A stretch of DNA of 64,000 bases from an uncultured Agathobaculum sp. Its GTDB lineage: Bacteria; Bacillota; Clostridia; Oscillospirales; Butyricicoccaceae. The position numbers and the translations under genes are program-made. This document shows, piece after piece, positions 1-8,280 of the stretch. Numbering within the stretch: the stretch's first letter is position 1; every line of letters begins with the position of its first letter. The DNA lies in assembly GCF_944380985.1 (NCBI RefSeq), contig NZ_CALWJJ010000002.1:210283-274282 (forward strand), in the 5' to 3' direction. The notes under the pieces were generated by a model that saw only the letters and a program-made list of their open reading frames with translations, was not told the origin of the DNA and made no database searches.

Positions 1-52
1 GATGCAGGCAGAGCTGATTGCTTTATTCAATCGGTCAAGGACAAGTCTGTTA

Positions 53-94
53 TCAAAATAAAAACAAGCGCGCCGGTTTTCCGGCGCGCTTGTT
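53..94 (-). terminator. Intrinsic terminator after the M16 peptidase gene
   Basis: A perfect 14-bp stem (AACAAGCGCGCCGG and its complement) with a TTTT loop lies about 18 bases past the stop of the M16 peptidase gene. Read on the minus strand it runs into TTTTTATTTT, so it ends the pyk-LCP-M16 transcript. A short plus-strand open stretch at 2-61 ending in TAA could be the tail of a gene that starts outside the window, but nothing identifies it. Confidence 0.85.
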
Positions 95-112
95 TGATGC
101 GGATATGGCGCA

Positions 113-1360
113 CTATCCCAGCAGCGCGCGATAGGACTCCTCACGCTCAGGCTGGCCGACCACAGCGAGCGACACTTTGGAAAAGTCAAACACGCGCCGC
201 GCAAGGTGAAGTACATCGTCCGCTGTAACCCGGTCATAGGCTGCGAGCACCTGCTCGGTTGCCAACACTTTGCCGCGCAGTAGTTCGCTGCGGCCGATGG
301 TCATCATGCGGGTACCTGTGCTCTCAAGCCCCATGAGCAGTGTGGTTTTGACCTGCTCACGGCAGCGGGAAAGCTCGTCTGGCGTGGGGCCATCTTCGCA
401 CAACGCGCGTAGCTCGTGCACGATCAGTTCGAGCGCGCGGCGTTCGGTCTCCGCGCCAAGGCCGGTGTAGACCGATAATAGGCCGGTGTCCAGGTGGGGC
501 GTGGTGAAGGTGTAAATCGAGTAGCACAGGCCGTTTTGCTCACGCACGCTCTGGAATAGGCGGGAGGACATGCCGCCACCCAGAATCGAGCTTAAAAGGT
601 TCATGGTGTAACGCTCCTCGGAGAGCAGCGACACGCCGGGGAAGGACAGGCATAGATGGTTTTGCTCGATGTCCTTTTCGCGCAGCATAAGGCTGGGCTG
701 ATAAAGAGCGGGTGTAATCTGATTGCGGCCCTCGCCCTCCATCTGGGAGAACAGGTCGGCGATGTAGTCGAGGTCTTCCTCGGTGAAATGGCCTGATACA
801 GCAACAACGGTGTCCTGCGGCCGGTAATAGCGGTTCATGTAGTCATGCAAGGCCTCAGAGTTAATGGTTTGCAGGGTTTCGGCCGTACCGAGAATCGGCC
901 GGCCGAGAGACGAACCCTCGTAGCACTTTTCAAACAGCTTGTCGATCGCCACGTCCTCGGGCGAGTCCTCGTACATGTCGATCTCTTCGAGCACAACGCC
1001 GCGCTCAAGCTCGATGTCCTGCTGCGCAAAGCGGGAGTGCATAAACATGTCCGCCAGAATGGAAACGCCGGTTTGCAGACGCTTGTCCAGCACTTTCATA
1101 TAATAGCAGGTGCATTCTTTATCGGTGAAGGCGTTGGCCTGGCCGCCAAGCGCGTCGATGGCAATAGCGATGTGCTGGGCGGTGCGTTTTTCCGTGCCCT
1201 TGAAAATCATGTGCTCAATAAAATGTGAGATGCCGCCGAGCGCAGCAGGCTCGTACCGGCTGCCGTTGCCGACCCATATGCCGACCGACGCGGTGCGAAC
1301 CGTATCCAGCTTTTCCGAGATTAGACGCACGCCGTTTGGAAGAACACGTTTGATATACAT
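113..1360 (-). CDS. M16 family zinc peptidase (processing-peptidase type)
   Basis: A metalloprotease of the pitrilysin/processing-peptidase family, predicted cytosolic. The inverted zinc motif HxxEH is present (H46, E49, H50 in HFIEH), and the third ligand is Glu126 in LEEIDMYEDSP, 76 residues after H50 as usual for the family. The C-terminal half holds the typical GGGMSSRLFQSVRE and GLCYSIY stretches. At 415 residues it is the length of single-unit bacterial M16B proteins related to B. subtilis YmxG (MlpA). It is the last gene of a minus-strand run with pyk and the LCP gene, 76 bases after the LCP stop. The substrate is unknown; in Bacillus such proteins affect regulation of secreted proteases, which is family knowledge only. 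Confidence 0.9.
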   Translation of the reverse strand: MYIKRVLPNGVRLISEKLDTVRTASVGIWVGNGSRYEPAALGGISHFIEHMIFKGTEKRTAQHIAIAIDALGGQANAFTDKECTCYYMKVLDKRLQTGVSILADMFMHSRFAQQDIELERGVVLEEIDMYEDSPEDVAIDKLFEKCYEGSSLGRPILGTAETLQTINSEALHDYMNRYYRPQDTVVAVSGHFTEEDLDYIADLFSQMEGEGRNQITPALYQPSLMLREKDIEQNHLCLSFPGVSLLSEERYTMNLLSSILGGGMSSRLFQSVREQNGLCYSIYTFTTPHLDTGLLSVYTGLGAETERRALELIVHELRALCEDGPTPDELSRCREQVKTTLLMGLESTGTRMMTIGRSELLRGKVLATEQVLAAYDRVTADDVLHLARRVFDFSKVSLAVVGQPEREESYRALLG

Positions 1361-1436
1361 AGTGAGCCTCTTTCTTTGGTGGAATGGAAAAGGGGTATGA
1401 TGCGGTCATACCCCCTCTAACCGATCCGCCGGGGTT

Positions 1437-2603
1437 TTAATAGTATACCCGGTCGCCGTATTCATCAAGATAGTACCGGTCGCCGTCTGAATCGTAGTAG
1501 TCGCCGGTTTCAGGATCGTACCAGCCGCCCTCCTCGGCAAGCGAGGCGGGGTCGACTGTCTCGTCATCAGTTGTCATCGGGCCGGTGGGCGGCTCGTCAA
1601 AATCGACGCCGCCGAGCGGCTCGCCGCTGGAATCGGAAATCTGCTCGCCTGGATAAATGTCATCATAGATGTATGCGCGGATATGCTCTGCGGCAGTGTC
1701 TAGATCATATTCAATGTAAGTATTGGAAGGACCGGAATAATACCACTCATTATCCAGCGGAACGCGCGCATGCTCAAGTTCGGGCACGCCGTGCTGCAAC
1801 GCGCCCACGATCAGAGGCGCGATTTCGCCGGCAGAGAGCGAGGTGGTTACATAGGGGATGAGATCGCGCATCAGGCCGATCAGACCACTGGCGTTCATCG
1901 ACTGCACCTTGGTAAACATCGCCTGCAGCACGACGCTCTGCCGTTCAACGCGCGCCCAGTCGTCGCCCGTGCCCTTGCGGATGCGCCCATAGCACAGCGC
2001 CTGCACACCGTCAAGCGTTTGCAGGCCGGTGCGCTCGACACTGCGGAAAGTTTGGCCCTGCTCGATGCCATAATCGCGGATGACGCGGTTGAGCTCGTCA
2101 AGCTCTTCCTGGGTCTCCACATTAATTTCAACGCCGTCCAGCGCGTTGATGATCTCAACCAGCTGCTCAAAATTGACCGCGATGTATTCGGTAATATCCG
2201 TGCCGAAGTTCTCGTTGATCGTTCGGATGGCAAGACTCGGTCCGCCAGCCCAGTAGGCGGCGTTGAGCTTATCCATGCCGTAGCCATCGATTGCGACAAG
2301 CGAATCGCGCATCAGGCTGATCAGCCGGATCTTGCCGCGGGTGTTATCGACAGAGACGATCATCATGCAGTCTGAATGGCTCTGGGTGTCACCCTGGCGG
2401 GTGTCAAGGCCAAACAGCGCGATATTCGTGATGTTTTCGTTCGCCTGGATACCCGCGGCGAGATCCTCCTCAAAGAGAGTAGAATCATAGTTGTAGCCGA
2501 GGAAGCTGCGATAGACGTACAGTCCGGCGCAGAACACGGCGGAGAGCAGCACAAGCACGGTCAGCATGCGGACAAGCCTGCGCTGGAAGCGTTTAAAAGA
2601 CAT
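1437..2603 (-). CDS. LytR-CpsA-Psr (LCP) family cell-wall glycopolymer ligase
   Basis: LCP enzymes move teichoic-acid-like or capsular polymers from undecaprenyl carriers onto peptidoglycan, outside the membrane. An N-terminal membrane anchor (residues about 12-33) is followed by the LCP domain: NIALFGLDTR, SHSDCMMIVSVD, and ISLMRDSLVAI with the conserved Arg-Asp, then LNAAYWAGG and LDGVQALCYGRIRKGTGDDWARVERQ, the usual C-terminal signature. The last 60 residues are an acidic, Tyr/Gly-rich tail with no known domain. The gene starts 4 bases after the pyk stop, so the two are probably cotranscribed. The exact polymer substrate cannot be read from sequence. Confidence 0.9.
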   Translation of the reverse strand: MSFKRFQRRLVRMLTVLVLLSAVFCAGLYVYRSFLGYNYDSTLFEEDLAAGIQANENITNIALFGLDTRQGDTQSHSDCMMIVSVDNTRGKIRLISLMRDSLVAIDGYGMDKLNAAYWAGGPSLAIRTINENFGTDITEYIAVNFEQLVEIINALDGVEINVETQEELDELNRVIRDYGIEQGQTFRSVERTGLQTLDGVQALCYGRIRKGTGDDWARVERQSVVLQAMFTKVQSMNASGLIGLMRDLIPYVTTSLSAGEIAPLIVGALQHGVPELEHARVPLDNEWYYSGPSNTYIEYDLDTAAEHIRAYIYDDIYPGEQISDSSGEPLGGVDFDEPPTGPMTTDDETVDPASLAEEGGWYDPETGDYYDSDGDRYYLDEYGDRVYY

Positions 2604-2607
2604 AAGA

Positions 2608-4071
2608 TCAGTCCTGCGTGATGTGTGCGAAAGAGCGCTCTGTCAGCTGGTGCACACGCAGCGTGTTGGTGTAGTTGACGTGCCCGACCGGCATGCCTGC
2701 GGTGATGGTGATAATATCACCGACGCGCAGGCCGAGCGCGGCAATGGCAGCCTGCTCGGAAAGGTCATAGAGCTCGGTGCCCGACTTAGGATGACGGGAA
2801 ACCAGCACCGGGGCGACACCCCAGGACATGGTCAAGCGGTGAAAGGTTTTTTCGCTCGGGGTGGCGGCGATGATCGGCGCGCCCGGACGATAGGTCGATA
2901 CCGCGCGGGCGGTCGAGCCTGCCTCGGTGAACGCAACGATGCACTTTGCGCCAAGGTCGGCGGTGGTCGAGCAGGTAGCGTGCGAGATGGCGAGCGTCTT
3001 GAGGTCGCCGGCGATGTTCATATTCTGGAACTCAAGGCGCGTTGCGCGGCGGCGATCATAGTGGATGGTGCGCTCGGCATTTTCCGCGATGCGGCTCATG
3101 GTCCGCACGGTCTCGACCGGGTACTTGCCCACCGATGTCTCGCCAGACAGCATGATAGCGCTTGTGCCGTCATACACCGCGTTGGCAACATCTGAAACCT
3201 CGGCGCGGGTCGGACGCGGATTTTTGGCCATCGACTCGAGCATCTGGGTAGCGGTTACGACACGTTTGCCGCGCGAAATGCAGGTCTTGATGATGCTTTT
3301 CTGAATTTCGGGCAGCTCTTCAAAGGGTACCTCGACGCCCAAGTCGCCGCGAGCGACCATGACGCCGTTGGCTTCGTCCAGGATCTCTTGAATATTGCGC
3401 ACACCCTCCATGTTTTCGATCTTGGCAATGATCTCAACATCTTCCTGTCCGTGCTCCTTGAGGATGGCCTTGATGTCGCGCACATCCTGCGCCGAGCGGG
3501 TGAACGAAGCGGCGATAAAATCAATGCCCTGTGAAAGGCCGAACTCGATGTCCTCGCGGTCGCGCGGCGAGACGAAAGGCATGTTCAGGCTGATGCCGGG
3601 AACGTTAATCGACTTGCGGTTGGACAGCGGGCCGCCGTTGAGGGCCCTGCAAACGATGTCTGTGCCGTCGCGCACCTCGGTAACTTCGAAGGCAACCAGT
3701 CCGTCGTCGATCAGGATGCGGGTGCCGATCTGCACATCTGCGGGCAGACCGTCGTAAGTGATGGAGACGATGTGCTCATCACCCTCAACCTCGCGGGTGG
3801 TGAGGATAAACTCCTGCCCTTCGACAATCTCGATCCTGCCGTCTTTATAGGTCTTGGTGCGGATCTCGGGGCCTTTGGTGTCTAGCATGATACCAACCGG
3901 CAAGCCAAGCTCACGGCGCGCAGCCTTGACTGCGTCCATGCGGCCCTTGTGCTCCTCGTGCGAGCCATGGCTGAAGTTCATGCGGGCAACATTCATGCCG
4001 GCCTTGATGATCTCGGGAAGGACAGGGTCGGTCGCCGGACCCAGGGTGCAAATGATTTTCGTTTTGCGCAT
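2608..4071 (-). CDS. pyk: Pyruvate kinase
   Basis: Catalyses the last step of glycolysis, phosphoenolpyruvate plus ADP to pyruvate plus ATP. Diagnostic motifs run in order: MRKTKIICTLGPA at the N-terminus, MNVARMNFSHG, MLDTKGPEIRT, EIIAKIENMEGV (catalytic Lys and metal-binding Glu), GVMVARGDLGVEVP, TATQMLESM, and AIMLSGETSVGKYPVE. A regulatory C-terminal domain follows; the extra PEP-utiliser domain seen in Bacillus enzymes is absent. The open frame extends 29 codons further upstream, but the ATG at 4071 is chosen because GAGGAA lies 9 bases before it and the protein then starts exactly at the family N-terminus (487 residues). Confidence 0.97.
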   Translation of the reverse strand: MRKTKIICTLGPATDPVLPEIIKAGMNVARMNFSHGSHEEHKGRMDAVKAARRELGLPVGIMLDTKGPEIRTKTYKDGRIEIVEGQEFILTTREVEGDEHIVSITYDGLPADVQIGTRILIDDGLVAFEVTEVRDGTDIVCRALNGGPLSNRKSINVPGISLNMPFVSPRDREDIEFGLSQGIDFIAASFTRSAQDVRDIKAILKEHGQEDVEIIAKIENMEGVRNIQEILDEANGVMVARGDLGVEVPFEELPEIQKSIIKTCISRGKRVVTATQMLESMAKNPRPTRAEVSDVANAVYDGTSAIMLSGETSVGKYPVETVRTMSRIAENAERTIHYDRRRATRLEFQNMNIAGDLKTLAISHATCSTTADLGAKCIVAFTEAGSTARAVSTYRPGAPIIAATPSEKTFHRLTMSWGVAPVLVSRHPKSGTELYDLSEQAAIAALGLRVGDIITITAGMPVGHVNYTNTLRVHQLTERSFAHITQD

Positions 4072-4129
4072 CAAAACATATTCCTCTCTGCATATTCGAT
4101 TGACAACTCGATATAATTTTAACAGTAAT

Positions 4130-4158
4130 ATTTTAGCAGTTTTTTTGTTGTTTTGCAA
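4130..4158 (-). promoter_or_regulatory. Promoter of the pyk operon
   Basis: Minus strand: TTGCAA (4158-4153), 17-base spacer, TAAAAT (4135-4130), about 60 bases before the pyk start. A TTGACA...TATAAT pair on the plus strand at 4100-4117 has only a 6-base gap and is not a promoter. Confidence 0.55.
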
Positions 4159-4226
4159 TCATCCGCCTACAAACGTCCGGATTTTCATGTTTTTTGACAA
4201 AAAAAGGTGCGTCTTGTGCAAACATC

Positions 4227-4255
4227 TTGTGTTTTCTGATACGGTCTTGTATAAT
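4227..4255 (+). promoter_or_regulatory. Promoter of the nucleotidyltransferase gene
   Basis: TTGTGT at 4227, 17 bases, TATAAT at 4250. It faces away from the pyk promoter and leaves a leader of about 125 bases. No other gene is seen in the 315-base gap between pyk and the nucleotidyltransferase gene. Confidence 0.55.
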
Positions 4256-4386
4256 AATAAAGTATGCCAAGCTGGGCAGTGGATTAAACATAAAATTGCG
4301 CGGCCGGTCGGGTGCGCCGCCGCGCCGAAATAGCAAAATGGTAGACGAATAAGGCGGTCTGCCGCGCAAAAGGAGACGGAGAGCAT

Positions 4387-5307
4387 ATGGCAAAGCCGGT
4401 GTTGGTGATTATGGCTGCGGGCATGGGCTCGCGCTACGGCGGGCTAAAGCAGATCGACCCGGTCGGCCCGCAGGGGCAGATTATTCTGGACTATTCGGTT
4501 TACGATGCATATAGGGCGGGCTTTGAGCGGGTGGTGTTTATCATCCGGCCCGAGCTGGAGCAGGCGTTTGAGCATGCAATCGGCTGCAAGGCGCGCCGTC
4601 TGATGCAGGCGGACTATGCCTATCAGACGCTTGACCGTCTGCCGGCGGGTCTGCACGCGCCGGCGGGCCGCGAAAAGCCGCTTGGCACAGCGCACGCAGT
4701 CTGGTGTGCAAAGGCGCTTACCGGAGGCGCGCCGATCGCAGTGATCAATGCCGATGATTTCTATGGCGCCGATGCGTTCCAGCAAGTTTACGACTATCTG
4801 AAGGACGCGCAGGATGACGATAAATACCGCTACTGCATGGTGGGCTACCGGGTGGAAAACACATTGACCGCAAACGGCACGGTATCGCGCGGCGTGTGCA
4901 CAGTAGATGAAAACGGACTGCTGGCCGGTATTGTCGAGCGCACGGCGATCGCGCGCGCAGAGGACGGGCGCATCTTCTATCAGGCGGATGGCGGTGTGCC
5001 GGCAGGTGAGATCGCAGCGGGCACGCCGGTATCGCTCAATTTATGGGGGTTTACGCCCTCATTTATGGACGCGCTGGATGACGGCCTGCGCCGCTTTTTT
5101 GACCAGTCTTTGCCGGGCAACCCGATGAAAGGTGAGTATTATCTGCCCTCTGCGGTCGATGAGCTGATCCGGGCAGGACGGGCGACCGCCCGTGTGCTGA
5201 CCACGTCGGCGCGTTGGTTCGGCGTTACCTATCGTGAGGACAAACCTGCGGTCATCTCGGCGATCGCCGAGATGACCGCGCGCGGAGACTACCCGCAAGA
5301 CCTGTGA
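4387..5307 (+). CDS. Nucleotidyltransferase, sugar-phosphate type
   Basis: A GT-A fold NTP transferase, the group that joins NTPs to sugar phosphates or similar small phosphates. The N-terminus LVIMAAGMGSRYGGLKQIDP is the nucleotide-binding G-x-G-x-R-x-x-G-x-K motif; DDFYGADAF supplies the metal-binding Asp; NPMKGEYYLPS near residue 255 is typical of the C-terminal part. At 306 residues it is a stand-alone enzyme without a hexapeptide domain. The start is backed by AGGAGACGGAGAGC just upstream. The next gene begins 13 bases after its stop and is probably cotranscribed. The exact substrate is not evident; UDP- or CDP-sugar synthesis are both possible. Confidence 0.8.
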   Translation: MAKPVLVIMAAGMGSRYGGLKQIDPVGPQGQIILDYSVYDAYRAGFERVVFIIRPELEQAFEHAIGCKARRLMQADYAYQTLDRLPAGLHAPAGREKPLGTAHAVWCAKALTGGAPIAVINADDFYGADAFQQVYDYLKDAQDDDKYRYCMVGYRVENTLTANGTVSRGVCTVDENGLLAGIVERTAIARAEDGRIFYQADGGVPAGEIAAGTPVSLNLWGFTPSFMDALDDGLRRFFDQSLPGNPMKGEYYLPSAVDELIRAGRATARVLTTSARWFGVTYREDKPAVISAIAEMTARGDYPQDL

Positions 5308-5320
5308 AGAGGGATGTAAA

Positions 5321-5830
5321 ATGGATTTTTCGACCGAGTTTGTCGCCTTCCGCGACCGCCTGCTGGCGTCGCAGGATAAGGCGTTCATCACGAGTCTGAA
5401 CGCGCGGGTGGCCGGCCGGGCTGTGGCGGCGCTCAGCAGCTTTGGGCTGGACAGTGAGCGCAAGCTTCTGGGCGTGGTGCCGCTTGGAGGCAAGAGCCAT
5501 GCGCACGAATACCGCCTGCTTTTCGCCGTGCCCGTGCTGAGCGAGCCGCTGCTGCAGGATTGGTGGCAGTATACCGAAGCGGCTGAGCACGAACTTGTAC
5601 AGCCCGACGAAAACCACGAGTTTTCGATCCTTTCCATCATCATCGCGTCCGAAACGATCGACCCCGGCGTACCCAAAAAGCTGCGCCGGCTGGCAGGCGG
5701 GCGGGATTTTACAAATGTCGGTCGTGGCTGGTCCACCATCCGTCTGGCGGCGGTCGACCTTGCAGGGCGCAGGATATACACAAACCGGATGGGAAGCTCG
5801 CTGAAAAACATTTTAAATCCGGTTTTGTAA
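5321..5830 (+). CDS. Conserved-looking protein of unknown function
   Basis: I do not recognise this 169-residue protein. It has no membrane segment, signal peptide or clear motif. The sequence alternates hydrophobic beta-like stretches (KLLGVVPLGG, YRLLFAVPVL, EFSILSIIIAS) and ends with a basic stretch (GRRIYTNRMGSSLKNILN). Its codon use matches the neighbours, it has GAGGG before the ATG, and it starts 13 bases after the nucleotidyltransferase gene, so a real cotranscribed gene is likely. A minus-strand open frame covers much of the same DNA (5059-5892) but lacks a ribosome binding site and family resemblance. Confidence 0.65.
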   Translation: MDFSTEFVAFRDRLLASQDKAFITSLNARVAGRAVAALSSFGLDSERKLLGVVPLGGKSHAHEYRLLFAVPVLSEPLLQDWWQYTEAAEHELVQPDENHEFSILSIIIASETIDPGVPKKLRRLAGGRDFTNVGRGWSTIRLAAVDLAGRRIYTNRMGSSLKNILNPVL

Positions 5831-5837
5831 AAAATAC

Positions 5838-5866
5838 TTGAAAAACCATCTGTATCATGGTAAACT
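5838..5866 (+). promoter_or_regulatory. Promoter of secG
   Basis: TTGAAA at 5838, 17 bases, TAAACT at 5861. It starts just after the upstream stop codon and leaves a leader of about 85 bases before secG. Confidence 0.5.
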
Positions 5867-5957
5867 GTTATGTACGAAAATATGCGCGCCACGGTATCCG
5901 GCGCGAAATGAAAAGATGAAAAACGCTCAAATGATTTAAGTGGAGGAATTGATAACC

Positions 5958-6194
5958 ATGACTACCGCACAAATCGCCCTTTCGATTGTAATGATCGTTG
6001 CCAGCTTATTTCTAATTGTCGTTGTGCTGCTACAAAACGGCGCGCAGCAGGGCCTGGGTGCGATCTCCGGCGGCGCGGAGACTTTCTTTGGCGCCGGCAA
6101 GGCGACCGCTGCCGACAAGGTGTTCGCCCGTCTGACCTCGGTGGTTGGCGTGGTGTTCGTCATCGTGGCGCTCGTGCTTAACCTGGTTCACTAA
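5958..6194 (+). CDS. secG: Preprotein translocase subunit SecG
   Basis: The small membrane partner of SecYE that speeds protein export. The 78-residue protein has two membrane segments (residues about 5-25 and 53-75) joined by the family loop, with VVVLLQNGAQQGLGAISGGAETFFG, the conserved Q-x-G-x-x-G-x-G stretch, split across its centre. An earlier in-frame GTG exists at 5940, but the ATG at 5958 is preferred: GGAGG sits 11 bases before it, while the GTG overlaps that ribosome binding site. A small membrane-protein gene follows one base after the stop. Confidence 0.93.
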   Translation: MTTAQIALSIVMIVASLFLIVVVLLQNGAQQGLGAISGGAETFFGAGKATAADKVFARLTSVVGVVFVIVALVLNLVH

Positions 6195-6195
6195 G

Positions 6196-6423
6196 ATGGC
6201 GGCGGTGCAGCGCGGGCTGCTGATTGCGTTTGCGCTGTTCGCAGTGCTGACCGTTTTCCAGCAGGTGCGGTACGGCATGATCTGCGGTCGTGCTGAGGGG
6301 GAGGATAAACAGGCCGATCCTAAAGCGGCAGCGTGCCGGCGGACCGGCGTGCTTTACGCGGTTGCCGCGGGCATATGTCTTGTGGCCAATATCGCGCTTG
6401 GCGCAATCGGAAAATTGTTATAA
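6196..6423 (+). CDS. Small membrane protein of unknown function, downstream of secG
   Basis: A 75-residue protein with two predicted membrane helices (about residues 6-24 and 52-73) joined by a polar, charged loop (RAEGEDKQADPKAAACRR). Its ATG lies one base after the secG stop, so translation is coupled, and an intrinsic terminator follows directly. No family is recognised. Position suggests expression with SecG; a role in export is only inference. Confidence 0.6.
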   Translation: MAAVQRGLLIAFALFAVLTVFQQVRYGMICGRAEGEDKQADPKAAACRRTGVLYAVAAGICLVANIALGAIGKLL

Positions 6424-6426
6424 AAA

Positions 6427-6455
6427 AGGCGCATCCCGCGGGATGCGCCTTTTTT
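6427..6455 (+). terminator. Intrinsic terminator after the secG operon
   Basis: A 10-bp perfect stem GGCGCATCCC/GGGATGCGCC with a GC loop, flanked by A residues before and TTTTTT after. It can work in both directions and also lies just past the minus-strand GIY-YIG gene end at 6478. Confidence 0.85.
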
Positions 6456-6477
6456 ATATCGGCGGGGCGGCTGTGTG

Positions 6478-7320
6478 TCAGGCGAGCAGCCGCGCGATCT
6501 GCTCGCGCACGCCAGTCCACTCGTCCGGATGCAGGCAGCACAGGCTGGCATGCGGAATGGTGATTGTTCTACCGTCTGTACAGCGGCCGATAAGATCGCA
6601 GACGCGCTCGTGCGCGGCGGCAAAGTCCGCAAGCGGTACGAACGCCATGTCCGCAACCTCGCTGCCTGGACAGAAGGGCGGCACACCGTCCATCCTTGTC
6701 AACCAGGCGAAGGCCAGCTCGTCGTCAAACCCCATCCTCTTGCCGCGGTCATATTGCTGGCGGTAGCTTTCGCCGTCAAGCAGCGCATCGGGGGAAAGCG
6801 CAAGACCGATCTCCTCGTGCGCTTCGCGTAGCACAGCTTCCCGTGGGGTCTCGCCCGGGTCAATGTGTCCGGTCGCGGACAGGTCAAACCCGCCCGGATA
6901 GAGCGGACGGTCAAACTGCCGCTGCTGCAGCCAAATGCCGGGCGCGCCGTTTCGCACACCCACTGCCCACAGGTGGCAGACGTGATGAAACAGCCCCTGC
7001 GCATGTACGATCGCTCGGGGCCTATCGCCGCAGGGCCGCCCGTCCGCATCATAGACCGTGAGCGGCTCGGCTCCGGCCTGCGTATCAATCAGCGCCTGCT
7101 TTTGCGCGCGCGTCATCCGCTTGATCTCAGCCTCACGGCGCATGGCCTCGCTCTGGCTTTCAAAAAGCTCGCTGTATACGAGTGTAACCGGGCCGCGCCC
7201 GCGGGTGTACTTCGCGCCGTGGCCGCTGTTGTGCGCGGCGAGACGGGCGGTCAGGTTGTTGGTCCAGCCGCAGTATAACGTGCCGTCCGCGCAGCGCAGC
7301 AGATAGGTGTAGCCGGTCAT
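6478..7320 (-). CDS. GIY-YIG endonuclease-like domain fused to a Nudix hydrolase
   Basis: Two domains in one 280-residue chain. Residues 1-78 are a UPF0213/YhbQ-type GIY-YIG domain: GYTYLLRCADGTLYCGWTNN (the GIY and YIG parts), an Arg in LTARLAAHNSG, and the Glu in AMRREAEIKRM. Residues about 100-280 are a Nudix hydrolase: LWAVGVRNG, LYPGGFDLSATGHIDPGE, and a complete Nudix box from G151 to G172 (E157, R165, E166, E169, E170). The Nudix half resembles the IPP-isomerase-like/YfcD group acting on unknown diphosphates. The ATG overlaps the preceding flavodoxin stop by four bases, so the two are translationally coupled. The fusion is unusual; normally these are separate genes. No frameshift or stop lies between the halves. 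Confidence 0.85.
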   Translation of the reverse strand: MTGYTYLLRCADGTLYCGWTNNLTARLAAHNSGHGAKYTRGRGPVTLVYSELFESQSEAMRREAEIKRMTRAQKQALIDTQAGAEPLTVYDADGRPCGDRPRAIVHAQGLFHHVCHLWAVGVRNGAPGIWLQQRQFDRPLYPGGFDLSATGHIDPGETPREAVLREAHEEIGLALSPDALLDGESYRQQYDRGKRMGFDDELAFAWLTRMDGVPPFCPGSEVADMAFVPLADFAAAHERVCDLIGRCTDGRTITIPHASLCCLHPDEWTGVREQIARLLA

Positions 7321-7730
7321 CGGTGTGGGCGAACGTCACGCACGTCGGCCACTTTGCAGCCCTGCTGCTCGATCAATGCCCGCACCTTGCCGTGCGTGCT
7401 GCTTTTTCCGCCGCCTGAAAGCAGCACGGCCTCCACTTCGGCGCCCGCAGGCAGAAGTGCGGCGGCGCTGTTGAAAGGCGGGGCAGGATGATCCGCCCAT
7501 ATGGGAGCCATCAGCACGATGTGGTCGTACCCGGACAGGTCGGGTCTGTTCGCAAGCGGTACGGTCTGCTGGCGGATAGCGGCGGGGCAGCCGCGCACAA
7601 AGGCGGTCAGCAGACGATATGGCTTGGCGGGTTTCAGTTCAATCAGATCAGCGTTTCGCGCTTGCGCCTCAGCGCGGGCGAACGAGCGCGTCGAGCCGCC
7701 GAGCGAATAGTAGACGACAGCGGTTTTCAT
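7317..7730 (-). CDS. Flavodoxin-like protein
   Basis: A 137-residue FMN-binding-type fold. MKTAVVYYSLGGSTRSFA is a flavodoxin-like phosphate loop (S-x-G-S-T-R), and YDHIVLMAPIWADHPAPP matches the region that holds the FMN ring. The start at 7730 is chosen over a longer open frame because AAAGGAGG lies just upstream and the protein then begins at the first beta strand. It is shorter than classical flavodoxins and belongs to the short NADPH-FMN-reductase/flavodoxin_4-like group. It overlaps the GIY-YIG-Nudix gene by four bases. The redox partner is unknown. Confidence 0.75.
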   Translation of the reverse strand: MKTAVVYYSLGGSTRSFARAEAQARNADLIELKPAKPYRLLTAFVRGCPAAIRQQTVPLANRPDLSGYDHIVLMAPIWADHPAPPFNSAAALLPAGAEVEAVLLSGGGKSSTHGKVRALIEQQGCKVADVRDVRPHR

Positions 7731-7794
7731 AAAAAGCGATTCCTCCTTTGCAGGTTCTGGCGTTATTGTATCATGGCGGTGGGGCGCGGTAAAG

Positions 7795-7830
7795 AAAAAA
7801 CGGCGGATGCTGCACATCCGCCGTTTTTTT
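7795..7830 (-). terminator. Intrinsic terminator after the PadR-controlled operon
   Basis: Stem ACGGCGGATG/CATCCGCCGT with A-rich and T-rich flanks on the two sides. It starts 3 bases past the stop of the last gene of the PadR operon (7833) and lies upstream of the flavodoxin gene. Confidence 0.85.
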
Positions 7831-7832
7831 CT

Positions 7833-8252
7833 TTATGGCTCGGGGGTGTCGTCTGCTGCCTCTGCGGCCTTTTGCGCGGCAAGGCGCTTTTTGTGCAACT
7901 GCCTGCCGATCAGGTAGCCGATCGCCGCGCCAATGACTGAGCAGACTGCGGCGCCCGGCACTTTGGCGGCCAGCGCGCCAATCGGCGTGCCTGCGGTTTG
8001 TTCGGCCAGCAGCTCAATCAGGCCGCAGGCGATATAGCCGCCTGCTACACCGAACGCGGCGCCGTGAAAACACACGCGCGGCATGCCGAAAATGCGCACG
8101 TCCGCCGGGTCGATGTCGGGCATCTGCTCCTCGTCCTGCACGGGCACGGCGGACCCGTCCGCACCGGCAGCGGGCATGCCGTTTTCCGCCGCGGCGGTCT
8201 CATCCGGCGGCGCGGCCTGCTCCTCTGACGACGGCTGCTGATTTTCGCTCAT
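7833..8252 (-). CDS. Small membrane protein with acidic N-terminal region
   Basis: A 139-residue protein. The first 60 residues are disordered and rich in Glu, Ala, Pro and Asp. Two glycine-rich hydrophobic segments follow (about AAFGVAGGYIACGLIELLA and AAVCSVIGAAIGYLIGR), then a basic Lys/Arg-rich and Ala-rich tail. The GxxGxxxG pattern resembles small glycine-zipper membrane proteins, but no family is certain. It is the last gene of the PadR-DUF1700-DUF4097-PspC run, 28 bases after the PspC stop, so a role in envelope maintenance is inferred from context. The start could also be four codons earlier (8264), but that leaves no space for the GAGAGG ribosome binding site. Confidence 0.6.
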   Translation of the reverse strand: MSENQQPSSEEQAAPPDETAAAENGMPAAGADGSAVPVQDEEQMPDIDPADVRIFGMPRVCFHGAAFGVAGGYIACGLIELLAEQTAGTPIGALAAKVPGAAVCSVIGAAIGYLIGRQLHKKRLAAQKAAEAADDTPEP

Positions 8253-8280
8253 AACTGGGCACATCCTCTCGTTTGCGGGA

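Noticed and set aside
4100..4117. TTGACA and TATAAT close together on the plus strand
   Set aside because: The gap is only 6 bases, too short for a promoter.
5059..5892. Minus-strand 277-codon open frame
   Set aside because: It overlaps the nucleotidyltransferase and the following gene, lacks a ribosome site and has Arg/Ser-rich shadow composition.
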